Source: Rhizomicrobium sp.
GTDB taxonomy: Bacteria > Pseudomonadota > Alphaproteobacteria > Micropepsales > Micropepsaceae
Length of the DNA stretch: 64,000 nt
Assembly (NCBI GenBank): GCA_037200985.1
Contig: JBBCGJ010000001.1
Location: 4,440,756-4,504,755, forward strand
Direction: 5' to 3'
Part shown: in pieces, positions 28,707-37,191 of the stretch
Position numbering within the stretch: position 1 is the first letter of the stretch
Layout of the letters: each line of letters opens with the position of its first letter
Position numbers and translations under genes: made by a program
The notes under the pieces: generated by a model
The model's input: only the letters and a program-made list of their open reading frames with translations
Database searches by the model: none
Told to the model about the DNA's origin: nothing

Positions 28707-31700
28707 CATTTTCCAAATCCGCCGCCGCCGGGCGTTTCGATTTCGATGGCGTCGCCCGCCGCCACCTCGATCTCGTCGCATCCTTTGAGCACAACGCGCG
28801 AACCGTCGGCGCGGATAAGCGTGTTGCGTCCTTTTGCGCCCGCTGCGCCGCCGCCAAGGCCGAACGGCGCGGTTTGGCGCCGCGTCGACAGGATGGCGCA
28901 GGTCATCGCTTCGCGGAAGCGCACGCGCCGAACCGCCCCGTTGCCGCCGACATGTGCCCCGCCGCCGCCGGAGAAATCGCGGATGCGGAACGCCTCCAGC
29001 AGCACGGGATAGCGCGTCTCCAGCACTTCCGGATCGGTCAGCCGCGAATTGGTCATATGCGTGTGCACGGCCGACTGCCCGTCGAAGCCGGCACCGGCGC
29101 CCGCACCGCCGCAGATCGTCTCGTAATACTGGTGCCGCGCATTGCCGAAGGTGAGGTTGTTCATGGTGCCCTGCGACGCGGCCAGCACGCCCAGCGCCCC
29201 GAACAGGCAATCGACCACGGCCTGGCTCGTCTCGACATTGCCCGCCGCCACCGCGCCCGGCGGACGCGGCTTGAGCAGCGAGCCCTCCGGCACGACGATC
29301 GCAAGCGGCCTGAGGCAGCCCGCGTTCATCGGGATGTCGCTCTCGACCAGGCAGCGGAAGACATAGAGCACCGCCGCTTTCGTCACCGATCCCGGCGCGT
29401 TGAAATTGTTCGCCGCCTGCGCCGACGTGCCGGTGAAGTCGATCGTCGCCGCGCGCGCCGCGCGGTCCACCGTCACCGCGACGCGGATGACGGCGCCGCC
29501 GTCCATCTTCATCTCGAACGCGCCGTCCGACAGCTTGCCGATGACCTGGCGGACGGCGTCCTCCGCATTGTCCTGCACATGCCGCATATAAGCCGTGACG
29601 ACGTCGAGGCCATGCGCCGCGCAGGCCCGGCGCAAACCCTCCGCGCCCTTGGCGCAGGCTGCCGCCTGGGCCCGCAAATCCGCGAGGTTCTGCTCGGGAT
29701 TGCGCGCCGGCCACGGCCCTTTCGCCAGCACCGCGCGCACCGCGTCCTCCGCGAAGACGCCGCCGCCGATCATGCGGATGCCGTCGAACAGCGCGCCTTC
29801 CTGCGCGATGTCCGTCGAGAAGGGCGGCATCGAGCCCGGCGTGATGCCGCCGATATCGGCGTGGTGCCCGCGCGACGCGACGAAAAAGGCGCAGGCGCCG
29901 TCCACGAACACCGGCATAACAACGGTCACGTCGGGCAGATGCGTGCCGCCGTCGTAAGGCGCGTTGGTGACGAAGGCGTCGCCCTCGCGCATCTGCGGAT
30001 GCTTTGCCATGATCGCGGTCACGCAATCGCCCATCGATCCCAGATGCACCGGCATATGCGGCGCGTTGGCGACGAGGCCGCCCGCTTCGTCGAACACCGC
30101 GCAGGAGAAATCGAGCCGCTCCTTGACGTTCACCGAGGTGGCCGTGTTCTGCAGCACCACGCCCATCTCCTCCGCGATCGCCATGAACAGATTGGCGAAC
30201 ACTTCGAGCAGCACCGGATCGACGTCCGTGCTTTTTGCCGCGATCGATGTGCGTTCCGCGACGCGCCGCAGGATCGAGCCCTTGGCCGGATCGATGTCGG
30301 CGCGCCAGCCCGGCTCGACCACGATGGTCTGGTGCGCCTCGACGATGAGGGCAGGGCCGTCGATGCCGCGCGCCTCGCCCGCGAAAACGACCGGCGCCGC
30401 GTGCCAGGCACCGTGCGAGTAGAAGCGAACGCTTACTTTTCCTCCCCCGCTTGCGGGGGAGGTGGCACGCGAACGAAGTGAGCGTGACGGAGGGGGAAAG
30501 TCCGTCGCGGTTTCTGCACCGGACTTTCCCCCTCCGTCGCTGTCGCTTCGCTCCAGCGCCACCTCCCCCGCAAGCGGGGGAGGAACGTCCCGCGCTTCGA
30601 CCTCCACCGACTCCGCGATCAGCCCGCGCCCCTCGAACCCAAATCCGAATTGCCGCGCATGCGCCTCGGTGAACGCCTCCGCCATCTCGGCGATCTCGCC
30701 GAACGCCACGGGCAGCGCCGTATCGCTACCCTCATAGCGGACATGCACGCGCACGCTGCTCGCGATCACCGTGGCGCCCTGCGCGATCAGCGCATCCTCG
30801 GCGGCGCGGCGCAGCTCGGCCTCCGTCCGCGCCAGCAGCTTCTCGCTGTCCGCCAGCGGTTTGCCCACCGCGCGCTGCCGCGTGGCGCGCAGCGCCGCGC
30901 GCTTCATCCCATAGGCCGACAGCAATCCCGACAGCGGATGGAGGAACACCGTCGTCATGCCGAGCGCGTCGGCGACCAGGCAGGCGTGCTGCCCGCCCGC
31001 CCCGCCGAAGCAGGCGAGCGCGTAGTCGCGCACATCGATGCCCTTGGCCACCGAGATGCGCTTGATGGCGTTCGCCATGTTTTCGACCGCAATGCGGATG
31101 AAGCCGTCGGCGACCTCTTCCGGCGCACGCCCGGTCTTCGCCGCCAATTCGCCGAACGCCGCCCGCACCCGCGCCGCATCGAGCGGCGCGTCGCCGGCCG
31201 GCCCGAAGATCTGCGGGAAATATTCGCCGTTCAGCTTGCCGACCATGACGTTCGCGTCGGTCACCGTCAGCGGCCCGCCCTGGCCATAGCTCATCGGTCC
31301 CGGCCGCGCGCCGGCCGAGCCGGGCCCTGCGCGGAAGCGCGCGCCATCGAAGGCGAGAATCGATCCGCCGCCGGCTGCCACGGTATGGATCGCCAGCATC
31401 GGCGTGCGCAGCCTGACGCCCGCGACCTCGGTCTCGTAGACGCGCTCATAGTCGCCGTCGAACCGCGCGACGTCCGTCGAGGTCCCGCCCATGTCGAAGC
31501 CGATGACGTGGTCGAACCCCGCCGCGCGCGCCGTCTCCGCCATGCCGACCACGCCGCCCGCCGGTCCCGAGACGATCGCATCCTTGCCGCGAAAGAAGTC
31601 CGGCGCCGCCAGCCCGCCGTTCGAGGTCATGAAGCGCAGGTTCACCCCCTGCAAGGCATCCGCGATCTTGCGCGTGTAGCGCGCCAGCACCGGCGAGAGA

Positions 31701-32347
31701 TAGGCATCGGCCACCGTGGTGTCGCCGCGCGACACGAATTTCATCAGCGGCACGGCCTCGTGGCTGGTCGAGACCTGCGCGAAGCCGCAGTCCCGCGCGA
31801 TCTCGGCCGCGCGCCGCTCATGCGCGGCAAAGCGGTAGCCGTGCAGGAACACGATGGCGCAGGCGGCCATCCCGCGCGCCCGCGCCGCCGCCAGCTCGCG
31901 CGCCAGCGCGGCCTCGTCGAGCCGCGTCAGCGTCGCGCCCTCCGCCGTCATCCGCTCATCGGCCTCGATGACGCTTTCATAAAGCATGTCCGGCAACTCG
32001 ATCTTGAGCGCGAACAGTTTGGGCCGGTTCTGGTAGCCGATGCGGAGCTGGTCGCGGAAGCCCCTGGTGGTCACCAGCACCACGGGCTCGCCGCCGCGGG
32101 TGAGCAGGGCGTTGGTCGCAACCGTGGTTCCCATCCGCACCTCGCCGACCAGGCCCGGTGGAATGGCGCTTCCGCTTTCGATGGCCAGGGCGCGCCTTAT
32201 CCCTTCCAGCGCCGCGTCGTCATAGTGTGGACTTTCCGACAGCAATTTCAGCGTCGACAGCGCCCCATCCGGCGCTTCCGCCACGACATCGGTGAACGTG
32301 CCGCCGCGGTCGATGTAGAAATTCCACCTGCCGGATAAAGCTGACAT
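28706..32347 (-). CDS. Fused hydantoinase A/B (5-oxoprolinase-type) enzyme
   Basis: A 1213-residue ATP-dependent 5-oxoprolinase/hydantoinase, cytoplasmic, which opens the 5-oxoproline (or a similar) lactam ring. The HyuA half begins FYIDRGGTFTDVVAEAPDG, with METVA-type MGTTVATNALL and IGFDMGGTSTDVA for nucleotide binding. The HyuB half begins near VDPVLLEVFANLFMAIAEEM and has RGHHADIGG and FTGTSAQAANNFN. Between them, residues 589-636 come from a palindromic repeat inserted in frame (PPPLAGEVALERSDSDG). It is divergent from the TerB-J gene across 30 bases. True substrate is uncertain, as the family also hydrolyses hydantoins. Confidence 0.9.
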   Translation of the reverse strand: MSALSGRWNFYIDRGGTFTDVVAEAPDGALSTLKLLSESPHYDDAALEGIRRALAIESGSAIPPGLVGEVRMGTTVATNALLTRGGEPVVLVTTRGFRDQLRIGYQNRPKLFALKIELPDMLYESVIEADERMTAEGATLTRLDEAALARELAAARARGMAACAIVFLHGYRFAAHERRAAEIARDCGFAQVSTSHEAVPLMKFVSRGDTTVADAYLSPVLARYTRKIADALQGVNLRFMTSNGGLAAPDFFRGKDAIVSGPAGGVVGMAETARAAGFDHVIGFDMGGTSTDVARFDGDYERVYETEVAGVRLRTPMLAIHTVAAGGGSILAFDGARFRAGPGSAGARPGPMSYGQGGPLTVTDANVMVGKLNGEYFPQIFGPAGDAPLDAARVRAAFGELAAKTGRAPEEVADGFIRIAVENMANAIKRISVAKGIDVRDYALACFGGAGGQHACLVADALGMTTVFLHPLSGLLSAYGMKRAALRATRQRAVGKPLADSEKLLARTEAELRRAAEDALIAQGATVIASSVRVHVRYEGSDTALPVAFGEIAEMAEAFTEAHARQFGFGFEGRGLIAESVEVEARDVPPPLAGEVALERSDSDGGGKSGAETATDFPPPSRSLRSRATSPASGGGKVSVRFYSHGAWHAAPVVFAGEARGIDGPALIVEAHQTIVVEPGWRADIDPAKGSILRRVAERTSIAAKSTDVDPVLLEVFANLFMAIAEEMGVVLQNTATSVNVKERLDFSCAVFDEAGGLVANAPHMPVHLGSMGDCVTAIMAKHPQMREGDAFVTNAPYDGGTHLPDVTVVMPVFVDGACAFFVASRGHHADIGGITPGSMPPFSTDIAQEGALFDGIRMIGGGVFAEDAVRAVLAKGPWPARNPEQNLADLRAQAAACAKGAEGLRRACAAHGLDVVTAYMRHVQDNAEDAVRQVIGKLSDGAFEMKMDGGAVIRVAVTVDRAARAATIDFTGTSAQAANNFNAPGSVTKAAVLYVFRCLVESDIPMNAGCLRPLAIVVPEGSLLKPRPPGAVAAGNVETSQAVVDCLFGALGVLAASQGTMNNLTFGNARHQYYETICGGAGAGAGFDGQSAVHTHMTNSRLTDPEVLETRYPVLLEAFRIRDFSGGGGAHVGGNGAVRRVRFREAMTCAILSTRRQTAPFGLGGGAAGAKGRNTLIRADGSRVVLKGCDEIEVAAGDAIEIETPGGGGFGK
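30441..30583. repeat. Palindromic repeat inserted in frame inside the 5-oxoprolinase gene
   Basis: A 143-base member of the CCTCCCCCGC family. Outer hairpins CCTCCCCCGCTTGCGGGGGA and CCTCCCCCGCAAGCGGGGGA are mirror copies, and an inner dyad pairs GGAGGGGGAAAGTCCG with CGGACTTTCCCCCTCC. The host gene stays open across it on the minus strand. The insert falls in the region linking the HyuA and HyuB halves, where extra residues should be tolerated. Confidence 0.9.
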
Positions 32348-32377
32348 GGGCGCGAGATTGTCCTATTGCTTCGACCC

Positions 32378-33106
32378 ATGTCCATCTTCGGAAAGCTCGG
32401 CGGCGCCGCGGCCGGATTCGTGCTGGGCGGCGGCCCCATCGGCGCGCTGATCGGCGCGCTGGCAGGCCATTTCCTCATCGACCGCGAGATGCCGCAGCTC
32501 GACCCCGGCGACGCGCCCGGCGTGGTCTTCACCATCGCCATGATCGCGCTCGCCGCCAAGATGGCGAAGGCCGACGGCACCGTGACCGACGACGAGGTCG
32601 AGGCCTTCCACCGCCTGTTCCGAGTCGCGCCGTCCGAGCAGGCGAGCGTCGACCGCGTCTTCCGCCTGGCGCAGCAGGACACCGCCGGCTTCGAGGCCTA
32701 TGCCGGCCAGATCGCCAAGATGCTCGCCGGCAATCCCGCGCTGCTGGAGGACATCCTCGACGGGCTGTTCGAGATTGCCAAGGCCGACGGCGTGTTCCAT
32801 CCGGGCGAGGCCGCGTTCCTGGAGCGTGTCGCCGACATCTTCGGCTTCACGCCGAACGCCTATCGCCGGCTGCGCGCCTCGCATATCGGCACGGACAAGG
32901 GCGATCCCTATGTCATCCTCGGCGTGGATTTCGAGGCCGGGGACGACGAGATCAAGGCGACCTATCGCATGCTGGTGCGCGAGAACCATCCCGACAAGCT
33001 GATCGCCCGCGGCGTGCCCGAGCAATTCATCCGCGTCGCGACCGATAAGCTCGCCGCGATCAACGGCGCCTATGACAGGGTTGGTAAGGAGAGAGGGTGG
33101 AAGTGA
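32378..33106 (+). CDS. DjlA-like TerB/J-domain protein
   Basis: A 242-residue co-chaperone-like protein. The N-terminus GKLGGAAAGFVLGGGPIGAL is a Gly-rich hydrophobic segment, probably a membrane anchor. Residues 45-165 are a TerB-type helical domain with MAKADGTVTDDEVE and IAKADGVFHPGE. A C-terminal J domain (DPYVILGV... to the end) holds the HPD tripeptide in ENHPDKL, which activates DnaK. The order anchor-TerB-J matches DjlA. ATG 32378 gives a natural N-terminus. Confidence 0.9.
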   Translation: MSIFGKLGGAAAGFVLGGGPIGALIGALAGHFLIDREMPQLDPGDAPGVVFTIAMIALAAKMAKADGTVTDDEVEAFHRLFRVAPSEQASVDRVFRLAQQDTAGFEAYAGQIAKMLAGNPALLEDILDGLFEIAKADGVFHPGEAAFLERVADIFGFTPNAYRRLRASHIGTDKGDPYVILGVDFEAGDDEIKATYRMLVRENHPDKLIARGVPEQFIRVATDKLAAINGAYDRVGKERGWK

Positions 33107-33139
33107 CCCTTACCCTTCCTCAAGGGGACGGTAGGGCGG

Positions 33140-33373
33140 TCAATTCCATCTGACCGGCGCGACATCGTAAGGATGCACCACCGCCACGGGATGGCCCGTC
33201 GCGTCGGCGATCTCGATCTGCTTGCCTTCGAGCGCATCGGCATGCTCGGCGAGCAGCATGCGCACCGTCTCCACCGTCGCGTCGCGCGCGTCCTGCGCGG
33301 TCGGGAAGTGATAGACCTTCGGGTCGCGCATCACGGCTTCGCCGCTGCGCACGATCAGGGTGAACTGTGCCAT
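33140..33373 (-). CDS. Small DUF6894-type protein
   Basis: A 77-residue protein beginning MAQFTLIVRSGEAVMRDPKV, with EGKQIEIADATGHPVAVVHP near the end. It resembles the short DUF6894 proteins common in rhizobia-like alphaproteobacteria, whose function is unknown. No signal or membrane segment. It is convergent with the TerB-J gene. Confidence 0.65.
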   Translation of the reverse strand: MAQFTLIVRSGEAVMRDPKVYHFPTAQDARDATVETVRMLLAEHADALEGKQIEIADATGHPVAVVHPYDVAPVRWN

Positions 33374-33509
33374 CTCGATACCTCTGAGGCGGGAACGGTG
33401 CGCCGCACAAACGGTTCCGCGCCGCGCCCCTGCGATATTATCCCTACCCTTGGCAACCGTTTGATCCTGCGCCTATAATCGCCCATCCGGCGGGGGCTGG
33501 AAGGGCAAG

Positions 33510-34106
33510 ATGGCGCCGGAGCCGTCGACGCAATACCCCGCGCCCTGGTGGCGCCTGCCGCGCGTGCTCGCCGCGATTGCCGTGGTCGCGCTGCACGGCA
33601 CCTTCATCGTCTTCGTCCTGTCGTCGCAATCGGGGCCGGCCGCGCTGGCGCCGACGCCGCGCGAGATGTTCTTCCTCTTCCATCCGGTGGCGCCGCGCCT
33701 GCCGCGGCGGATCGAGCCGCCGCAGACGGCGCCCGCCCGCTCCCGGCCGCTGTTCCGCTACGCGCCGTCGACCGCGATCACGCTGCCGCCGCCGGTGGAG
33801 AACGCCCTCGCCCATTCGCTGTTCGATTGCGCGCCGGACAATCTCGCCAGGCTCGCGCCGGACGAGCGCAAGCGTTGCGGCGCGCTGATGGCCGCCATCG
33901 GCTTCGAAGCACCCTATCCGGGCGCGACGCCACGCGACTCGGCGCTGCAATCGGCGCGCTGGCAGGCCGATCTGTCGGCGCGCCGCGCGCCCTCCCAGAT
34001 CGATTGCGCGGGCACCGTCCCGGGTCCCGGCGCGAATGGCGGCGTGGCCGTCACGGTCGACCCGCTCTGCGCCGCCCGTCATCTCATCGACCATTCGGAC
34101 CGCTAG
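33510..34106 (+). CDS. Hypothetical protein with N-terminal membrane anchor and Pro-rich linker
   Basis: A 198-residue protein of unknown role. A single membrane helix (LAAIAVVALHGTFIVFVL, about 19-37) is followed by a Pro/Arg-rich stretch (FHPVAPRLPRRIEPPQ), a layout like the start of TonB, but no TonB C-terminal domain follows. The periplasmic part has three Cys (FDCAPDN, RKRCGALM, IDCAGT) and a fourth near the end (DPLCAARH), perhaps disulphide-bonded. Start ATG 33510 follows AAGGGCAAG. Confidence 0.6.
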   Translation: MAPEPSTQYPAPWWRLPRVLAAIAVVALHGTFIVFVLSSQSGPAALAPTPREMFFLFHPVAPRLPRRIEPPQTAPARSRPLFRYAPSTAITLPPPVENALAHSLFDCAPDNLARLAPDERKRCGALMAAIGFEAPYPGATPRDSALQSARWQADLSARRAPSQIDCAGTVPGPGANGGVAVTVDPLCAARHLIDHSDR

Positions 34107-34154
34107 GCCCCGGCAGCGCTTGATATTGGGACTATATTCACATACTCTCAAGGC

Positions 34155-34328
34155 ATGACCTTGGGATGGCTGTGGTTCTTCTTGAGTCTGGGTGCCGCGC
34201 TCATGGTCGCGGCGCTGCAGCAGCTCGCGCCTTTCGCCCTTGTTTTCTGGGCCGGCGTGTTCGCGCTCGGCGCCGCGATGATCCTTCTTTCCGCCACCGC
34301 CTATCTCCTGCGCCATTATGGAACATAA
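34155..34328 (+). CDS. Small two-helix membrane protein
   Basis: A 57-codon open frame starting ATG at 34155 and ending TAA at 34326-34328. The protein begins MTLGWLWFFLSLGAALMVAA and has a second helix (FALVFWAGVFALGAAMILLS), ending LLRHYGT. Its hydrophobic pattern is consistent with a real small membrane protein; I do not recognise a family. The start is preceded by CTCAAGG, a fair ribosome site. Confidence 0.45.
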   Translation: MTLGWLWFFLSLGAALMVAALQQLAPFALVFWAGVFALGAAMILLSATAYLLRHYGT

Positions 34329-34342
34329 TCCTATGATGATTA

Positions 34343-34387
34343 TTTGATGACTCCCCTTGACGAACGAGCCTTTGATGACTTTATGAT
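34343..34387 (+). promoter_or_regulatory. Promoter region with repeated TTTGATGACT boxes
   Basis: A 10-base direct repeat TTTGATGACT occurs at 34343-34352 and 34371-34380 (28 bases apart), with a further TATGATGAT on each side. TTGACG at 34357-34362 could serve as -35, with TTTATG (34380-34385, 17-base spacer) as -10. The repeats overlap this promoter, so they may bind the regulator of the downstream two-gene unit, possibly its own RHH protein. Inferred. Confidence 0.4.
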
Positions 34388-34434
34388 GATCACAAGGCCC
34401 GCAGACAGGGCCGGCTCAAAGACAGGAGTTTTTC

Positions 34435-34980
34435 ATGAGCAAAATCGGAGTGGGCGTCGGCGATGAATTTCCGCTCGACGACGGCGCGGCCAAGTCCGCC
34501 GCCGGCGAAACCCCACGCACCCCTGAAGACGACCGCGCCGAATTCGAGGAATGGAAGCGCCGCCGCGATGCCCATCGCGCCCAGCGCGAAGCCTGGCGCG
34601 CCGGCCGCGAGGAATGGCGCCGCCGTCGCCACGAATGGAAGGAACAGTGGCGCGTCCAGCGCCGCCAATGGCGCGACGAATACCGCTATGGCCCCGAAGC
34701 CGGCCCCTATGGTCATCCGTTTTTTTTTGGACATGGGCCCTGGCGGCTTGTCGGGATCGTCGCGGCGATCGCGCTGATCGTGTTCGCCCTTAGCCATATC
34801 GGCTACATCATCGTGGGATTGGCCGCGCTCGCCCTGCTGTTCGCGGCCTATCACCATTTCGGCCACGATCCCCTGGATTGCGGCCCGCGCGACTATGCGC
34901 GCCCCGTCACCACCCCGCCGCCCGCGCCGCAGGCCTCCGTCGAGAAGCCCCGCGATCCGGCCGAAAAGGATCTGAAATGA
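34435..34980 (+). CDS. Highly charged coiled-coil membrane protein
   Basis: A 181-residue hypothetical protein. Residues 30-85 are dominated by Arg, Glu and Trp (EEWKRRRDAHRAQREAWRAG and similar), predicting a long charged helix. Two membrane segments follow (VGIVAAIALIVFALSHIGYI and VGLAALALLFAAYHHFG), then a Pro-rich tail. The start ATG 34435 is preceded by CAGGAG. The stop overlaps the next start (ATGA), so it is cotranslated with the RHH protein. Function unknown; a membrane-linked partner for the RHH factor is one possibility. Confidence 0.65.
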   Translation: MSKIGVGVGDEFPLDDGAAKSAAGETPRTPEDDRAEFEEWKRRRDAHRAQREAWRAGREEWRRRRHEWKEQWRVQRRQWRDEYRYGPEAGPYGHPFFFGHGPWRLVGIVAAIALIVFALSHIGYIIVGLAALALLFAAYHHFGHDPLDCGPRDYARPVTTPPPAPQASVEKPRDPAEKDLK

Positions 34981-35273
34981 GACATCGTCACGGTCACCGC
35001 TTTCATGGCGCCGCCGCGGAGGCCATGCGCGCCGCCGCCGACGCCATGGAAACCGGCGAACGCACCACCACCCGCGTCCAGCTCGAATTGCCCCCCCAGG
35101 CGATGGAGCGCCTGCAAAAGCTGAAGGAGAAGACCGAGGCCGCCTCCTACGCCGAAGTGATCCGCAACGCCCTGCGCCTGTTCGAGGCGCTGGTGCAGGA
35201 GCACGAAGCCGGCGCGGAATTTTCCCTCAAACGCGCCAATGGCGAGGTCGTCGCCTACCGGATCTTCGTGTAG
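34977..35273 (+). CDS. Ribbon-helix-helix type small protein
   Basis: A 98-residue protein. After a His/Arg-rich start (MRHRHGHRFHG), residues 30-75 fit an RHH fold: TTTRVQLELPPQAMERLQKL then KTEAASYAEVIRNALRLFEA. Such short proteins act as dimeric transcription regulators or antitoxins. The ATG overlaps the upstream stop. The C-terminal segment (SLKRANGEVVAYRIF) could be a partner-binding strand. Target unknown. Confidence 0.7.
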   Translation: MRHRHGHRFHGAAAEAMRAAADAMETGERTTTRVQLELPPQAMERLQKLKEKTEAASYAEVIRNALRLFEALVQEHEAGAEFSLKRANGEVVAYRIFV

Positions 35274-35293
35274 TTCCCCTTCAACACCAACAC

Positions 35294-35369
35294 TGTCATG
35301 CCCGCGCAAGCGGGCATCCAGTGCCGCCCCGCGACCCAGACTGGATTCCCGCCTTCGCGGGAAGGACAA
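35294..35369. repeat. Palindromic intergenic repeat (REP/BIME-like)
   Basis: Same family as 10097-10173: left unit TGTCATGCCCGCGCAAGCGG with CCAG border, right unit TTCCCGCCTTCGCGGGAAGG with CTGG border. One mismatch (GGAAGGACA for GGAATGACA) shows mild decay. Lies between the RHH gene and the siderophore-interacting protein gene. Confidence 0.85.
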
Positions 35370-35388
35370 CAGAATAGAGACCGACCGA

Positions 35389-36138
35389 ATGACCGTCGCC
35401 GAATCCCCCTCCGCCTTCTCGCAGCTCGCGCTCTATCTCTCGCGCAAGGGCCGCCCCCTCTGGCCGTTGACCGTGCAGGACAAGCGCCAGCTAACCCCGC
35501 GCATGACGCGGGTGACCTTCACCTGTCCCGCGCTCGGCGACCTCGTCTGGAAGCGCGGCCAGGACCTGGTGCTGGAGCTGCCGCTCGCCGGCGGCGAGAT
35601 CGCGCGCCGCCACTACACGATCCGCGACATTGCCGGCACCACGCTCGCGATCGATTTCGTGCGCCATGGCGCGAGCCCCGCCGGCCGCTGGCTTGACGCG
35701 GTCGAGCCGGGCGACCTGTTGAACGCCGCCGGCCCGCGCGGCCATACTTATATCCACGACGCCGACTGGCATCTCTTCACCGGCGACGAGACCGCGATCC
35801 CCGCGATCTTCGCGATGCTCGAAGGCCTCGACTCCGGCGCGCAGGCGCACGCCTTCATCGAGATCGCCGACGACCGGGACCGGCAGGAGGCGCCGCGAGG
35901 CGCCGCCGTCACCTGGCTCTCGCGCAACGGCGTCCCGCCCGGCCCGAGCCGCCTCCTCTACGACGCGGTGGAGGCCTTCGCCCTGCCGAAGGGGCGCGGC
36001 CACGCTTATATCCTCGGCGAAACCTCGAGCGTGCGCGCCATCCGCCAGCGCCTGATCGCGCGGGGCCTTGGCAAGGAGCAGACTTGCGCCGAAGGTTACT
36101 GGCGACCCGGCCGCGTCGGCGGCCACGACCACGCCTGA
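35389..36138 (+). CDS. Siderophore-interacting protein (FAD-dependent ferric reductase family)
   Basis: A 249-residue cytoplasmic flavoprotein of the ViuB/YqjH (SIP) family, which reduces ferric siderophores to release iron. The FAD domain includes LTPRMTRVTFTCP and RRHYTIRDIAGTTLAIDFV (RxYT motif), and HGASPAGRWLDAVEPGDLL. The C-terminal NAD(P) half has LFTGDETAIPAIFAMLEGL and ILGETSSVRAIRQRL. The end EGYWRPGRVGGHDHA is characteristic of SIP proteins. No siderophore transporter lies nearby. Start ATG 35389. Confidence 0.88.
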   Translation: MTVAESPSAFSQLALYLSRKGRPLWPLTVQDKRQLTPRMTRVTFTCPALGDLVWKRGQDLVLELPLAGGEIARRHYTIRDIAGTTLAIDFVRHGASPAGRWLDAVEPGDLLNAAGPRGHTYIHDADWHLFTGDETAIPAIFAMLEGLDSGAQAHAFIEIADDRDRQEAPRGAAVTWLSRNGVPPGPSRLLYDAVEAFALPKGRGHAYILGETSSVRAIRQRLIARGLGKEQTCAEGYWRPGRVGGHDHA

Positions 36139-36144
36139 ACGGCC

Positions 36145-36876
36145 ATGAGTCTGAAACTCGTCTCCTGTCCTTCGCCGAACCATGACGCGCGGCCCGCCGG
36201 CGCGAGCGTCGACATCCTGGTGCTGCACTACACCGGTATGAAGACGGCGGACGAGGCGCTGGCGCGGCTGTGCGATCCGGCGGCGAAGGTCTCGGCGCAC
36301 TACACCATCGGCCGCGACGGCCGCGTCTATGCCCATGTCGCGGAAGAGCGCCGCGCCTGGCACGCCGGCGTCTCGTATTGGGCAGGGGAAACCAACGTCA
36401 ACGCGCGCTCCATCGGGATCGAACTGGTCAATCCCGGCCACGAATTCGGCTATGAGCCGTTCCCCGACGCGCAGATCGCGGCCCTGATCGATCTGGCGAG
36501 CGGCATCCTGAAGCGCCATCCGATTCCGCCGCACCGCGTGCTCGGCCATTCCGACGTCGCCCCGGCGCGCAAGATGGACCCCGGCGAGTTCTTCCCCTGG
36601 CGGCACCTCGCCGAATACGGCATCGGCCTGTGGCCCGGAAAGCCTCTTTCCTCCCCCGCCGTTGCGGGGGAGGGGAACCGCGAAGCGGTGGAGGGGGCCC
36701 TCGCCGCCTCCGATCTTGCGAAATTCGGCTACGGCATCCCTCCGCACACGGACGTTCCGCTGGGTGCGGTCGTCACCGCCTTCCAGCGCCGTTTCCGCCC
36801 CGCCGAGATCGACGGACGCTGGGACGACGAATGCGCCGCGACACTCGCGGAACTGCTTGTCTCTTGCCCTCACTAA
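36145..36876 (+). CDS. N-acetylmuramoyl-L-alanine amidase (AmpD/AmiD type) with repeat-derived segment
   Basis: A 243-residue amidase_2 protein that cleaves the bond between muramic acid and peptide. Zinc ligands are in LVLHYTGMK (His), RRAWHAGVSYW (His) and DVAPARKMDPGEFFPW (Asp), with SIGIELVNPGHEFGYEPFP between. No signal peptide is seen, so it probably recycles cytoplasmic muropeptides. After the catalytic domain a C-terminal peptidoglycan-binding-like helix region follows (FGYGIPPHTD, VVTAFQRRFRPAEIDG). Residues 169-185 are coded by a palindromic repeat ([16 protein letters not shown]). Confidence 0.88.
   Translation: MSLKLVSCPSPNHDARPAGASVDILVLHYTGMKTADEALARLCDPAAKVSAHYTIGRDGRVYAHVAEERRAWHAGVSYWAGETNVNARSIGIELVNPGHEFGYEPFPDAQIAALIDLASGILKRHPIPPHRVLGHSDVAPARKMDPGEFFPWRHLAEYGIGLWPGKPLSSPAVAGEGNREAVEGALAASDLAKFGYGIPPHTDVPLGAVVTAFQRRFRPAEIDGRWDDECAATLAELLVSCPH
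36650..36699. repeat. Palindromic half-repeat inside the amidase gene
   Basis: A unit of the CCTCCCCCGC family, CCTCCCCCGCCGTTGCGGGG followed by AACCGCGAAGCGGTGGAGGG, nearly identical to the left half of the copy at 22206. It is read through in frame, adding about 17 residues between the amidase domain and the C-terminal domain. Confidence 0.85.
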
Positions 36877-36942
36877 CCTTTCCCGCGAGCGGGAGAGGAC
36901 GCAAAATCCTGCACTTAGCGTAGCGCATGTGTGGACGGCCCC

Positions 36943-37191
36943 GGTTTGGCAAGGAGATTTTGGGCTGTGACGGGAGCGGTGGATGCGGTCATGTGTACGG
37001 CCTTTTGGTGCGGTACGCGGACCGCTGGCCCTGATGAAATCCGCGGACGCGCCATTCCATCAGCGAAGCGGGCTCGAAGGCTCCTTGCGCTTTGCGAATT
37101 GAGCGGTCCCCGGCTCGACCGGTTCGTCGTCATGGCTCAAGCATTTCCCTGCCTTCCCGGAGCGGTTTGCGCCCCGGGAATTGCGTGTGCC
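36943..37191 (-). ncRNA. Candidate guide RNA region of the insertion sequence
   Basis: About 250 bases between the transposase stop and the terminal repeat hold no open frame. IS110-family elements encode a structured guide (bridge/seek) RNA in one non-coding end, and in the IS1111 group this is the end 3' of the transposase. The other end here has only about 65 bases. Location is by family knowledge; no RNA structure was derived. Confidence 0.4.

Noticed and set aside
30441-30583. CRISPR-like or phage attachment interpretation of the internal palindrome
   Set aside because: No spacer periodicity; the same element recurs as a dispersed palindromic repeat elsewhere in the window.
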